Part shown: piece after piece, positions 1 through 6,323 of the stretch
How positions within the stretch are numbered: position 1 is the stretch's first letter
Layout of the letters: each line of letters opens with the position of its first letter
Source: a virus
Length of the DNA: 21,826 nucleotides
Strand: one strand, 5' to 3'
IMG/VR virus record: IMGVR_UViG_3300044673_000448
Coordinates: 1 to 21,826 of that record
The notes under the pieces: generated by a model
Seen by the model: the letters and a program-made list of their open reading frames with translations, nothing else
Databases searched by the model: none
What the model was told of the DNA's origin: nothing
Translations under genes and position numbers: made by a program

Positions 1-1
1 G

Positions 2-184
2 AAGAAGCCCGAGTTCTGCGTCATCTCGAAGAGCACGGGCCTCCTCGTCCAGCAGCGCAAGCCGGGCGAGCCGAGCGACGAGCAGCTGCAGTTCCTCCTC
101 GCCCAGGCCAGCGCCGGCGCCGTCGTGGGCGTGCTCTGGGCGGTCCAGGACCTCTTCGCCTGCGTCCCGGGAGCGCGGCCGTGA
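2..184 (+). CDS. C-terminal part of a VRR-NUC-like nuclease (partial)
   Basis: This is the last 60 residues of a gene whose 5' part lies outside the window, read in the frame starting at base 2 and ending at TGA 182-184. The sequence has a K-P-G-E-P-S-D-E-Q-L-Q-F stretch followed by an alanine/glycine turn and a hydrophobic V-V-G-V-L-W strand. This resembles the end of VRR-NUC domains, where a 'lys, loop, S-x-E-Q, helix, aG-x-x-v-x-v' pattern closes the nuclease fold. Small VRR-NUC proteins are common among phage replication and recombination genes. The stop overlaps the next gene in a GTGA junction, so the two are probably translationally coupled. The catalytic half is missing, so the family call is an inference from a short fragment. 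Confidence 0.45.
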   Translation, partial: KKPEFCVISKSTGLLVQQRKPGEPSDEQLQFLLAQASAGAVVGVLWAVQDLFACVPGARP

Positions 185-474
185 CCCGCCGGTTCGACAG
201 GTGGTCGAAGACGACGCGGCAGGCGCACGGTGCGCCCTGCACGAACGGTTGCGGGGCGAAGACGCACACGAGGAGCGGCGTCTGCGTCGAGTGCCAGCGG
301 CAGGCTCGCAGCCGGTCGTACGTGGACCCGAGGACGATGCCGGACTCGTACCTCGAGGCGTGCGCGCGGGAGCTGGTCCGCCGTCACGAGAGGCGCGCGG
401 AGCTCATCTCGAAGCTCGGGGTCGTTCGGTCCAAGGAGATCCCGGCCCGCACCGGGGAGGGGCTCGCCGCGTGA
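181..474 (+). CDS. Small zinc-finger-like phage protein, function unknown
   Basis: This encodes a 97-residue basic protein from a GTG start that overlaps the previous stop; its own stop overlaps the next GTG (GTGA at 471-474). Residues about 20-38 carry two cysteine pairs (C-T-N-G-C and C-V-E-C) separated by about ten residues, a plausible single zinc-binding site. The rest is Arg-rich and probably helical (S-Y-L-E-A-C-A-R-E-L-V-R-R). I do not recognise a named family. A DNA- or RNA-binding accessory role would fit the Cys pairs and basic charge, but that is inference. The frame is supported by high G/C third positions and by tight overlaps on both sides. A longer competing frame from 201 is explained by the next gene being open upstream of its true start. 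Confidence 0.6.
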   Translation: MTRRFDRWSKTTRQAHGAPCTNGCGAKTHTRSGVCVECQRQARSRSYVDPRTMPDSYLEACARELVRRHERRAELISKLGVVRSKEIPARTGEGLAA

Positions 475-1712
475 ACCCGATCCTCCTCGACCTCGTCGCC
501 TGTGACGCCCTCCGGGGCCAGTTCCCGAGGGGCGTGCCGCGTCGCGCCTGCCTGCGCCGGCAGCTGCAGCTCCGGCCCGACGGGAAGGACTGGGCCCCGG
601 CGCACCCCGGCTGCGCGGGCTGCGAGCTCGGGCGCCAGGTCCGGGCAGAGGTTGAGGCCGCCGGCGTCATCCTGGAGGTCTGCGAGAGGCACGGCGCCGC
701 GATCATGGGCGAGGCCTGTGACGTCTGCGAGGCCGAGGGCATCGCGAAGGGGAAACCGTGCCCAGGGTGCGGCGGCATCGAGCGCCATGCGCCCTCCGGC
801 TGCGCGCGGAAGTGGCGGAGGTCCGTCGGGGAGCGCGTCCCCGCGACGTACCGCGGCCCTGTCTCGACGGTGATCTGGTCGAGCGAGGTCCCGGACGTAC
901 CGATCGCGGCACCGACGCGGCACGGGGCCGGGCTCAGCGACGAGGACGCGCGGGCCGCCGCGCGCCGCGTGCGGGAGGCCCTCGCTCACCCCACCGCCAT
1001 CGCGGCGCCTCCGCCCGATGCCGCCCAGGCCCGCCGCCTCGAGCACGCCACTCCCGCGGACACCAGCCGTGACCTCGACGCCCTCGAGGACGCCACCTCA
1101 AACGAGGTCGCGAAATCGGCAACGCCCGCCCCGCGCAAGGTCGTGGGGATCGTCGGTGGCCACCACGGCCTCGGGGGCGGAACGGACGCGTCCGCCGTAC
1201 GGCTGGAGGCGCCCCGGCAGACCACCGCGTGGACCGCTGTCATGACCGACCAGACCTGCCGCTGCGGGTGCGGCAGGCAGCTCCGGAAGAACAACACGAG
1301 CGGGTGGAGCGGCTACTGCAACCCCGCGCGCTACGCGGCCGGCGAGAGGCCGCCGAGACCCTCACGAGCGAAGGAGAGCACGATGCCCTGCAGGACCTGC
1401 GGGAAGGCCGGTCACAACGCCCGGGGATGCACCGAGAAGAAGCCCGAGCCGAAGAGCGCTCCGCCGGCCCAGGTCGGCCGAGGGGCGAAGGTCATGGCGC
1501 TCCGCCGGCCCAGGTCGGGCGGGAAGCCCGGCGACGTCGACGCCCTGCTCGAGCGCCGCGAGGGCCTCGTGACGGAGAGCAAGCGGATCGAGGCCGAGAT
1601 CGGGCAGGTGAACGCCGACCTGCTCGCCGCGCTGGCGCGCGAGGAGCAGCGCGTCGAGAAGCTCCGCACGGCAGTCCACGACGCGGCTCAGCGGGCGGCG
1701 GGGGGCGCGTAG
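471..1712 (+). CDS. Cys-rich protein with C-terminal CCHC zinc knuckle and coiled coil
   Basis: This is a 413-residue reading frame from GTG 471, chosen because it overlaps the upstream stop and is preceded by a G-rich GGGGAGGGG tract. It has no internal stop, but it looks composite. Residues 1-150 contain scattered Cys pairs (C27, C48/C51, and C-P-G-C near 100). Residues about 150-255 are Ala/Arg/Pro-rich linker. Near 258-280 there is a C-R-C-G-C-G motif with N-N-T-S-G-W. Residues 307-320 form a perfect zinc knuckle (C-x2-C-x4-H-x4-C), followed by a charged coiled coil to the end. A strong internal ribosome site sits before Met305, so the last 109 residues may also be made separately. Zinc knuckles bind single-stranded nucleic acid in known proteins; the role here is unknown. 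Third-position G/C use supports this frame throughout. Confidence 0.6.
   Translation: MNPILLDLVACDALRGQFPRGVPRRACLRRQLQLRPDGKDWAPAHPGCAGCELGRQVRAEVEAAGVILEVCERHGAAIMGEACDVCEAEGIAKGKPCPGCGGIERHAPSGCARKWRRSVGERVPATYRGPVSTVIWSSEVPDVPIAAPTRHGAGLSDEDARAAARRVREALAHPTAIAAPPPDAAQARRLEHATPADTSRDLDALEDATSNEVAKSATPAPRKVVGIVGGHHGLGGGTDASAVRLEAPRQTTAWTAVMTDQTCRCGCGRQLRKNNTSGWSGYCNPARYAAGERPPRPSRAKESTMPCRTCGKAGHNARGCTEKKPEPKSAPPAQVGRGAKVMALRRPRSGGKPGDVDALLERREGLVTESKRIEAEIGQVNADLLAALAREEQRVEKLRTAVHDAAQRAAGGA
1371..1385 (+). promoter_or_regulatory. Internal ribosome binding site and ATG for the zinc-knuckle domain
   Basis: AAGGAG at 1371-1376 lies six bases before ATG 1383, in frame with the 471-1712 reading frame. 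It is among the best Shine-Dalgarno/start combinations in the window. Initiation here would give a 109-residue protein that starts directly with the CCHC knuckle (M-P-C-R-T-C-G-K). Whether the long and short forms are both made, or only the short one together with a separate upstream product, cannot be told from sequence. Confidence 0.5.
1456..1518 (+). repeat. 22-bp direct repeat pair, 41 bp apart
   Basis: The same 22 bases (GCGCTCCGCCGGCCCAGGTCGG) occur at 1456-1477 and 1497-1518. The 41-bp offset is not a multiple of three, so the copies are read in different frames of the zinc-knuckle protein: once as S-A-P-P-A-Q-V-G and once as A-L-R-R-P-R-S-G. This looks like a short local duplication in the linker between the knuckle and the coiled coil. 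Confidence 0.85.
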
Positions 1713-1715
1713 GCG

Positions 1716-2357
1716 ATGGACGCGACCACCACCACGCCGGAGCGGGCGGGCCGCGAGGGCGACCAGCCGCTCCCAGAACCCGGCGCCGAGAGCGTCTTCG
1801 CCGAGGTGCATCGCCGGATCGACGAGCACGCCGCCGATGCCCACCGGCGCGTGGATGGCCGCGAGGCGATCGGGATCAAGCGGTACACGCGCTCGCTCGA
1901 GACGTTCAACGGGCGGGACGCCGGCCGCGACCTCGAGGAGGAGCTCCTCGACGGCCTCGCCTACGCGACCCAGCTCCGGCTCGAGCGACAGGAGATCGGG
2001 CGCCGCCTCGCCGACGCCCTGGAGCAGCTCCGGGACGTGGACGCGCTGCGCCTCGCCGCCGAGGGGCGGGCTGACAGGGCCGAGGCGGCCGCCGAGGAGG
2101 CGCGACAGGGGTGGGGCGTCGAGTCGGCGCTGGCCTCCGACGCCCTGGCGCGCGCGAACCTCGCCGAGCAGCGCGCCGAGAAGGCGGAGACCGACCTCGC
2201 CAGCCACGTCGAGGCGCAGGACCGGCGCATCGCCGACCTGAAGGCCCAGCTCGCGGCCGCCCGGGCGAACTGGGAGTCGGAGCGGCGCGACCACGAGGCG
2301 ACCGCCGCGGCGTTCGCCCAGGCCCAGGCGCAGCTCCGGGAGAGGTTGGCCGGCTGA
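1716..2357 (+). CDS. FNGRD-motif (MazG-like) domain with long coiled coil
   Basis: This encodes a 213-residue protein. Residues about 55-90 read K-R-Y-T-R-S-L-E-T-F-N-G-R-D then R-D-L-E-E-E-L-L-D-G. This matches a widespread small phage domain with the pattern Y-x-x-x-L-E-T-F-N-G-R-D...D-x-x-E-E-x-x-D, which I associate with MazG-like all-alpha nucleotide pyrophosphohydrolases because of its clustered acidic residues. That assignment is from memory and tentative. From about residue 90 to the end the chain is a continuous Glu/Arg/Ala heptad-rich helix, probably a coiled coil, an unusual extension for this small domain. ATG 1716 lies just after the upstream TAG (1710-1712); the stop overlaps the next start as TGATG. 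If the acidic cluster is functional, it may act in dNTP housekeeping during infection. Confidence 0.7.
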   Translation: MDATTTTPERAGREGDQPLPEPGAESVFAEVHRRIDEHAADAHRRVDGREAIGIKRYTRSLETFNGRDAGRDLEEELLDGLAYATQLRLERQEIGRRLADALEQLRDVDALRLAAEGRADRAEAAAEEARQGWGVESALASDALARANLAEQRAEKAETDLASHVEAQDRRIADLKAQLAAARANWESERRDHEATAAAFAQAQAQLRERLAG

Positions 2358-2842
2358 TGGCGCTCGCCCGGGCCGCCATCGAGGTCGACCTCGGACGCCT
2401 CACCGGCCTCCTAGCCCGCGGCGCGCCCGAGGACATCAGGGAGGCGCGGCGGATGGTCTCGTCCCTGCGCCGAGCCGTCGCTCCTCGTCCCACCGTCTTC
2501 ACCGAGGAGGAGCCCGGGAAGGGGCAGCTCCGGCTGCACCTCCGGCTGCTGCCGGAGGCCATCGTGAAGGACTGCCCGATCTCGTGTCCGCCCCAGTGCC
2601 TCGCCGCGCCCTCGGCGCTGTGCTGCGTCGCGCGCCAGCTCGCCAACGAGCTCGAGCTCGGGAAGGGGCCGGCGAAGAAGCGGAGCTCCCGGGCGAAGCG
2701 CGGCCGCGTCGGGAAGTTCGTCTCCTGCAAGACGGAGCTGTGCCCGGTGGGCGCCAGGGTGCGGCTCCTGCTCGGCGACCGCGACGACGCCCGAGAGATG
2801 GCCGCGCGCGCCCCGCGCGCGCCGGACACGTCAGAGACCTGA
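2357..2842 (+). CDS. Cys-rich small protein, unknown function
   Basis: This is a 161-residue protein whose ATG overlaps the preceding TGA (TGATG, bases 2355-2359). The N-terminal 45 residues are helical and Arg/Ala-rich. The middle has a dense cysteine cluster (C73, C77, C81, C89, C90) within D-C-P-I-S-C-P-P-Q-C, then a Lys/Arg-rich linker and a second pair (C124, C129). The pattern suggests one or two metal sites or an Fe-S cluster, with a basic segment between them that could touch nucleic acid. I recognise no family. The longer open frame upstream of 2357 is a shadow of the coiled-coil gene. Overlap and codon bias make it likely to be real. Confidence 0.6.
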   Translation: MALARAAIEVDLGRLTGLLARGAPEDIREARRMVSSLRRAVAPRPTVFTEEEPGKGQLRLHLRLLPEAIVKDCPISCPPQCLAAPSALCCVARQLANELELGKGPAKKRSSRAKRGRVGKFVSCKTELCPVGARVRLLLGDRDDAREMAARAPRAPDTSET

Positions 2843-2867
2843 AGATCACCAGCAGCGGAGGATGGCG

Positions 2868-3302
2868 ATGGCGAACGAACCGATGAAGGAATCCATGAAG
2901 CGCAACCCGCTGCGCGCCGCCTGGGATGCGTTGCGCCGGCTTCTTCGCCCGCGTGGCAGGACGTCCGGGTCGGCCGTCGAGGTCAGGATCGAAGGCATCG
3001 GCCTTCAAAGCCTCCTCGCTCAGAACGGGGGTGCCTTCGATGCTGCGCTGAACCGCGCGCTGCGACAGGCGCGTGGCCCTCGTTCCTGCTTCTCGCGCGA
3101 AGGCGCGAGCGACGTGGTGTGCTCGGAGGAGAACCGCCGTCGCATCAAGGTGTGCTGGGAGGCTTGCGCCGGGTTGCCCACGGACGGCCTCGAGGAAGGG
3201 AAGCTAGGCGCGCTCCTGTATGCCGTCCAGCTCTGGGCGACGGGCGACAACCTGGGCGAGCAGCGCACACGCGAGGCGCTGCGCGACCTCGGGCTCGAGT
3301 GA
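2868..3302 (+). CDS. Widespread small phage protein (RIxxCxxACxGLP motif), unknown function
   Basis: The protein is about 144 residues. ATG 2868 is preferred over ATG 2862 because GGAGG (2857-2861) abuts 2862 but lies six bases from 2868; ATG 2883 is also possible. The C-terminal half contains E-N-R-R-R-I-K-V-C-W-E-A-C-A-G-L-P-T-D-G, which resembles a short motif (N-x-R-R-I-V-A-C-x-N-A-C-x-G-I) seen in many small phage proteins of unknown role. The N-terminus is Lys/Arg-rich. The gene uses many T- or A-ending codons (GAT, TTG, CTT, CGT, GGT, TCT) that its neighbours avoid, suggesting a separate origin. It is not overlapped by its neighbours: 25 bases separate it from the gene before, 41 from the HNH gene after. 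Confidence 0.6.
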   Translation: MANEPMKESMKRNPLRAAWDALRRLLRPRGRTSGSAVEVRIEGIGLQSLLAQNGGAFDAALNRALRQARGPRSCFSREGASDVVCSEENRRRIKVCWEACAGLPTDGLEEGKLGALLYAVQLWATGDNLGEQRTREALRDLGLE

Positions 3303-3343
3303 GCGCTTCGCGCGACCCGGTCTCGGGGCGGTAGGAGAGGGTG

Positions 3344-3928
3344 ATGCCACAGGCAGCGATGCACGTCTGCTCGGGCGCTGGGTGCCGCAAGGCCATCCCG
3401 CACGGCGAGCGCTACTGCCCGGGCTGCAGGGCAGAGTACGACCGCAACGACCGCGCCCGGCGCGGCTCGGCGCGTGAGCGCGGGTACGACGCCCGGTGGG
3501 AGCGCTACCGCGCCGCGTACCTGTGCAGGCATCCGCTGTGCGTCGAGTGCGCGGCGGCCGGCCGCGTGCGCGCCGCGTCGGTCGTCGACCACGTGCGGGA
3601 CCACAAGGGCGACACCGCGCTCTTCTGGGACCCGGCGAACCACCGCGCCCTGTGCAAGCCGTGCCACGACCGCAGGGTCGACGCGGGCGACTTCGGGAGA
3701 CCCGCGACGCCAGCGCTACGGGTCGGCGTGGCCGGAGCAGGGGTCACGCTTGACCCCTCGGTGATGCCTCACCCTGTCTCGCAAGTGCCCGGAATCACTA
3801 GCGACCCCCTAGGGGGTGTCGCATCTTTGGGGGGTTCGCCGCCAGGACCGGCGTCCCCTAGCGACGAAAAAAATGGCGAAAGTCCGAAACAGGGGGTCCC
3901 CCCTGGGACTTCCGGGGGCCGGCCATGA
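3344..3928 (+). CDS. HNH endonuclease (packaging-associated)
   Basis: This is a 194-residue HNH nuclease. ATG 3344 is preferred to GTG 3341 because AGGAG at 3333-3337 lies six bases upstream. Residues 9-28 hold a treble of Cys pairs (C9, C14, C25, C28). Then comes the typical G-Y-D-A-R-W-E-R-Y-R helix, the structural zinc site (C66/C69 with C104/C107) and the HNH catalytic core (D82-H83, H87, N99, H108 in V-V-D-H-V-R-D-H and N-H-R-A-L-C-K-P-C-H). HNH proteins next to the terminase, as in HK97, assist the terminase in cutting genome ends at cos. After residue about 120 the tail is a low-complexity Gly/Pro/Ser region over DNA rich in hairpins and repeats. The stop overlaps the small-terminase ATG (ATGA). 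An A7 tract within this tail may allow a -1 frameshift into the terminase. Confidence 0.93.
   Translation: MPQAAMHVCSGAGCRKAIPHGERYCPGCRAEYDRNDRARRGSARERGYDARWERYRAAYLCRHPLCVECAAAGRVRAASVVDHVRDHKGDTALFWDPANHRALCKPCHDRRVDAGDFGRPATPALRVGVAGAGVTLDPSVMPHPVSQVPGITSDPLGGVASLGGSPPGPASPSDEKNGESPKQGVPPGTSGGRP
3796..3822. repeat. Palindrome within candidate packaging (cos/pac) region
   Basis: ACCCCCTAGGGGGT at 3804-3817 is a perfect 14-base palindrome. It is enclosed by GCGAC (3801-3805) and GTCGC (3818-3822), so the whole 22 bases form a hairpin with a small bulge. CTAGCGAC occurs at 3798-3805 and again at 3858-3865, exactly 60 bases later. These signals lie in the low-complexity tail of the HNH gene just before the small terminase, a usual position for a packaging start site in cos phages with this gene order. 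The role is inferred. Confidence 0.45.
3868..3911 (+). promoter_or_regulatory. Candidate -1 recoding site, HNH to small terminase
   Basis: In the HNH frame the codons GAA AAA AAT give the heptamer A-AAA-AAT at 3868-3874 (part of an A7 run, 3867-3873). After a five-base spacer, AAGTCC (3880-3885) can pair with GGACTT (3906-3911), and CAGGGG (3890-3895) with CCCCTG (3900-3905), making a 12-bp hairpin with a GAAA bulge. A -1 shift enters the small-terminase frame, which is open from 3862, and would give a fusion of about 358 residues. The same A7 could act by RNA-polymerase slippage. No homologous case is known to me. Confidence 0.4.
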
Positions 3929-4419
3929 GCCGCACGGGCCGCCCGCGCAAGCCGGACGCGCTGAAGAAGTTCGAGGGCACCTACCGGAAGGACCGCGCGA
4001 AGACGGACGCGCTCGCGCTCCCGCCCGGCGTGCCGCCGGCGCCGAAGGGACTCCCGAAGGACGCGCGGAAGATCTGGGACGAGCTCGTGGCCGACGAGGC
4101 CTGGCGCGTGGTGCTCACCCGCGCCGACGCGCTGCCCCTCGAGATGCTCGTCAAGCACATGGCGCTCGAGCGCCGGTTCTCCCGCGAGGCGGCGAGGAAG
4201 CCGATCGTGCAGACGCCCTTCGGCCCGAAGCCGAACCCGGCAGCCGCGGAGGCGCGGAAGGAGGCCCAGCTCGTGGACAAGCTCGCGGGCGAGTTCGGCC
4301 TCAACCCGTCGAACCGCTCGGGCGTGAGCGCCCCGGCCGGCGGGAAGCCCGCGCAGCCCGCGGACGGGACCCCGCTCGTCGGCCCGGGCCTGCGGATCGT
4401 CGAGGGCGGCGGTGGGTAG
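3925..4419 (+). CDS. terS: Terminase small subunit, P27 family
   Basis: This 164-residue protein has the start typical of P27-type small terminases: G-R-P-R-K-P-D-A-L-K-K-F-E-G-T-Y-R-K-D-R, a Pro-rich stretch (L-P-P-G-V-P-P-A-P-K-G-L), then K-D-A-R-K-I-W-D-E-L and L-T-R-A-D-A-L-P-L-E-M-L. The small subunit recognises the packaging site on phage DNA and loads the large subunit. Its ATG overlaps the HNH stop, and no good Shine-Dalgarno sequence precedes it, so expression probably relies on translational coupling (or recoding) from the HNH gene. The stop overlaps the GTG of the large subunit. The C-terminal 40 residues are Gly/Pro-rich and probably disordered, as expected for the part that contacts the large terminase. 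Confidence 0.92.
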   Translation: MSRTGRPRKPDALKKFEGTYRKDRAKTDALALPPGVPPAPKGLPKDARKIWDELVADEAWRVVLTRADALPLEMLVKHMALERRFSREAARKPIVQTPFGPKPNPAAAEARKEAQLVDKLAGEFGLNPSNRSGVSAPAGGKPAQPADGTPLVGPGLRIVEGGGG

Positions 4420-6115
4420 CGGGCTCCCCGCGACCCGGCCCGTCTGCAAGCTCGAGCAGGCCTGCCGCGATCGGCACCGCCGCGACCTCGAGCTCGCCTA
4501 CGGCGGGAAGACGCCGCGCGACCCGCGCGCCACGCATCACCCGCGCGGTCTCTGGTACGACCGCGAGGCCGGCGACTTCGCGGTGAGGTGGATCGAGAAA
4601 TTCGGGCGCCACCACAAGGGCGAGTGGGCGGGCCGTCCGCTCATCCTCGCCGACTGGCAGCGCGAGAACATCGCGCAGATCTTCGGGTGGAAGCGGGCGG
4701 ACCTCACGCGGCGGTACCGCGAGGTCTGGTGGCACACCGCCCGGAAGCAGGGAAAGACGCAGATCGCGGGCGGGGTAGGGCTCTTCCTCCTGGTCGGGGA
4801 CAACGAGCCGGGCGCCGAGGTCTACACGACCGCGACGAAGAAGGAGCAGGCCGCGATCTGCCACGAGGCCGCGCGCCAGATGGTGAAGCGCAGCAGCGAC
4901 GACCTCCGCGCGCTCGTGAAGGTCCCGAAGAACAAGCTCGCGAACCTAACGGTCGAGGCGACCGCGTCCTTCATGGCGATCCTCGCCTCGGACCACGGCA
5001 CCCTCGACGGCCTGAACCCCCACGGCGACATCCGGGACGAGGTGGCGGAGTGGACCGCGCACGAACTCGCGGAGGTCCTCGACACCGCGACGGGCTCCCG
5101 GCGCCAGCCGCTGAAGTTCCAGATCACGACAGCCGGCGTCTACAACGAGGAGGGCGTCGGCTGGAAGCGCCACGAGTACGCGGTCAACGTCCTGAACGGC
5201 ACGATCGAGGACGACTCCGTCTTCGCGTACATCGCTGCGATGGAGGAGAACGACGACCCCTTCGACCCGGGCACCTGGTGGAAGGCGTCCCCGAATCTGG
5301 GGATCTCGCTGAAGCTCTCGTACATGGAGGACCAGGCACGCGGCGCCCGGAACCAGCCCCGCAAGCTGAACGCCTTCCTGCAGAAGCTGCTGAACCAGTG
5401 GACGCAGCAGGTGACTCGGTGGCTCGATCCGGACCAGTGGACCGCGTGCCACGTGAAGACCTTCGACGAGACGAAGCTCCGCGGGCGGAAGTGCGTCGGC
5501 GGGCTCGACCTCTCGTCGGTGAGCGACCTCACCGCGTTCGTGCTGGCGTTCCTGAACCCCGACGGCTCCCTCGACCTCGTGTGCCGGTTCTGGTTGCCGG
5601 AGGCGACCATCGAGGAGGCGAGCCGCCGCGGCGAGAAGCACTACGAGCAGTGGCAGCGCGAGGGCTTCCTGACGGCGACGCCGGGGAACGTCGTGGACTA
5701 CGACTTCATCCGGGCCGAGGTGAACGAGCTCGGGAAGATCTTCGACGTCCAGGAGATCGCCTTCGACCCCTACAACGCGACCCAGATCGCGAACGACCTG
5801 ACCGCGGACGGGTTCGTGATGGTGAAGACGCGGCAGGGGTTCCTGACGCTCTCCGAGCCCTCGAAGCTCCTCGAGCGCCACGTGAGGAAGGGGACCCTCC
5901 GATACGGCTCGCCGGTGCTGCGCTGGAACGGCCTGAACGTCGCCGTAGACACGGACGCGGCCGGGAACATCAAGCCGAAGAAGGACATCAAGCGCGCGGC
6001 GAAGATCGACGGCATCGCCGCCGCGGCGACCGCGCTCTCCCGCATCGTCGGCGCCGAGCCGCCGACGTCGAACACCTCCTACCTCGAGTCCTCGGAGCTC
6101 CTCGTCCTGTCATGA
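4412..6115 (+). CDS. terL: Terminase large subunit (Terminase_1 type)
   Basis: This 567-residue packaging motor has both domains intact. The ATPase has a Walker A-like T-A-R-K-Q-G-K-T at 109-116 following W-W-H (the adenine-side motif), and a Walker B G-D-I-R-D-E at 205-210. The C-terminal RNase H-like nuclease shows its acidic residues in G-G-L-D-L-S-S-V-S-D-L (D366), A-F-D-P-Y-N (D452) and K-I-D-G-I-A (D533). ATP hydrolysis drives DNA into the procapsid through the portal, and the nuclease cuts concatemers. GTG 4412 is the first start in the frame and overlaps the small-subunit stop by eight bases. The length is normal for the family of HK97-like large terminases. The gene ends in an ATGA overlap with a small membrane protein. 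Confidence 0.97.
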   Translation: MGSGLPATRPVCKLEQACRDRHRRDLELAYGGKTPRDPRATHHPRGLWYDREAGDFAVRWIEKFGRHHKGEWAGRPLILADWQRENIAQIFGWKRADLTRRYREVWWHTARKQGKTQIAGGVGLFLLVGDNEPGAEVYTTATKKEQAAICHEAARQMVKRSSDDLRALVKVPKNKLANLTVEATASFMAILASDHGTLDGLNPHGDIRDEVAEWTAHELAEVLDTATGSRRQPLKFQITTAGVYNEEGVGWKRHEYAVNVLNGTIEDDSVFAYIAAMEENDDPFDPGTWWKASPNLGISLKLSYMEDQARGARNQPRKLNAFLQKLLNQWTQQVTRWLDPDQWTACHVKTFDETKLRGRKCVGGLDLSSVSDLTAFVLAFLNPDGSLDLVCRFWLPEATIEEASRRGEKHYEQWQREGFLTATPGNVVDYDFIRAEVNELGKIFDVQEIAFDPYNATQIANDLTADGFVMVKTRQGFLTLSEPSKLLERHVRKGTLRYGSPVLRWNGLNVAVDTDAAGNIKPKKDIKRAAKIDGIAAAATALSRIVGAEPPTSNTSYLESSELLVLS

Positions 6116-6294
6116 ACGAACCCGCGCCCGCCGACCCCGTCCGCCTCGCCGCCCTCCTCGATGCCGCCACCGTCGGGACGGGCATCCTCGCCACCTCGGT
6201 CGGGGTGGGGCTCTACGACTGGCGCGCCGGCGTCGTCGCCTTCGGAGCGCTGCTCCTGGTCGCCGAGCTGGTCGCTGCGCTCATCCGACGCTGA
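6112..6294 (+). CDS. Small two-helix membrane protein
   Basis: This is a 60-residue protein whose ATG overlaps the large-terminase stop (ATGA at 6112-6115). It has two hydrophobic stretches, about residues 17-35 (A-A-T-V-G-T-G-I-L-A-T-S-V-G-V-G-L) and 40-58 (A-G-V-V-A-F-G-A-L-L-L-V-A-E-L-V-A-A-L), and ends in I-R-R, so both termini probably face the same side. Small membrane proteins occur between terminase and portal in many HK97-like phages, but their job is not established. It could be a holin-like or superinfection protein; the distant holin-like gene at 20958 makes a primary holin role less likely. A strong hairpin follows the stop. Confidence 0.7.
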   Translation: MNEPAPADPVRLAALLDAATVGTGILATSVGVGLYDWRAGVVAFGALLLVAELVAALIRR

Positions 6295-6323
6295 GCGCTG
6301 GACGCCCGCCGCGGCGGGGCGCT
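6294..6323. other. Strong intergenic hairpin before the portal gene
   Basis: CCCGCCGCGGCGGG (6305-6318) is a perfect palindrome, and AGCGC (6294-6298) with GCGCT (6319-6323) can extend it as an outer stem. It lies in the 81-base gap between the small membrane protein and the portal. No T-run follows, so it is a weak candidate for an intrinsic terminator. It may be an mRNA-processing or stability element. No convincing promoter was seen in the gap. Confidence 0.4.

Noticed and set aside
201-470. Upstream extension of the zinc-knuckle frame
   Set aside because: It overlaps a coding gene with better start and GTGA coupling; the extension is Arg/Gly-rich and shadow-like.
1018-1245. Alternative frame ending in ATGA at 1242-1245, suggesting a gene junction
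   Set aside because: Third-position G/C is weaker than in the 471-1712 frame and the peptide is Arg/Pro/Thr-rich, so the junction is probably coincidental.
4588-6294. 568-codon frame overlapping the large terminase
   Set aside because: It is an Arg/Pro-rich shadow; only the last 60 codons from ATG 6112 form a plausible membrane protein.
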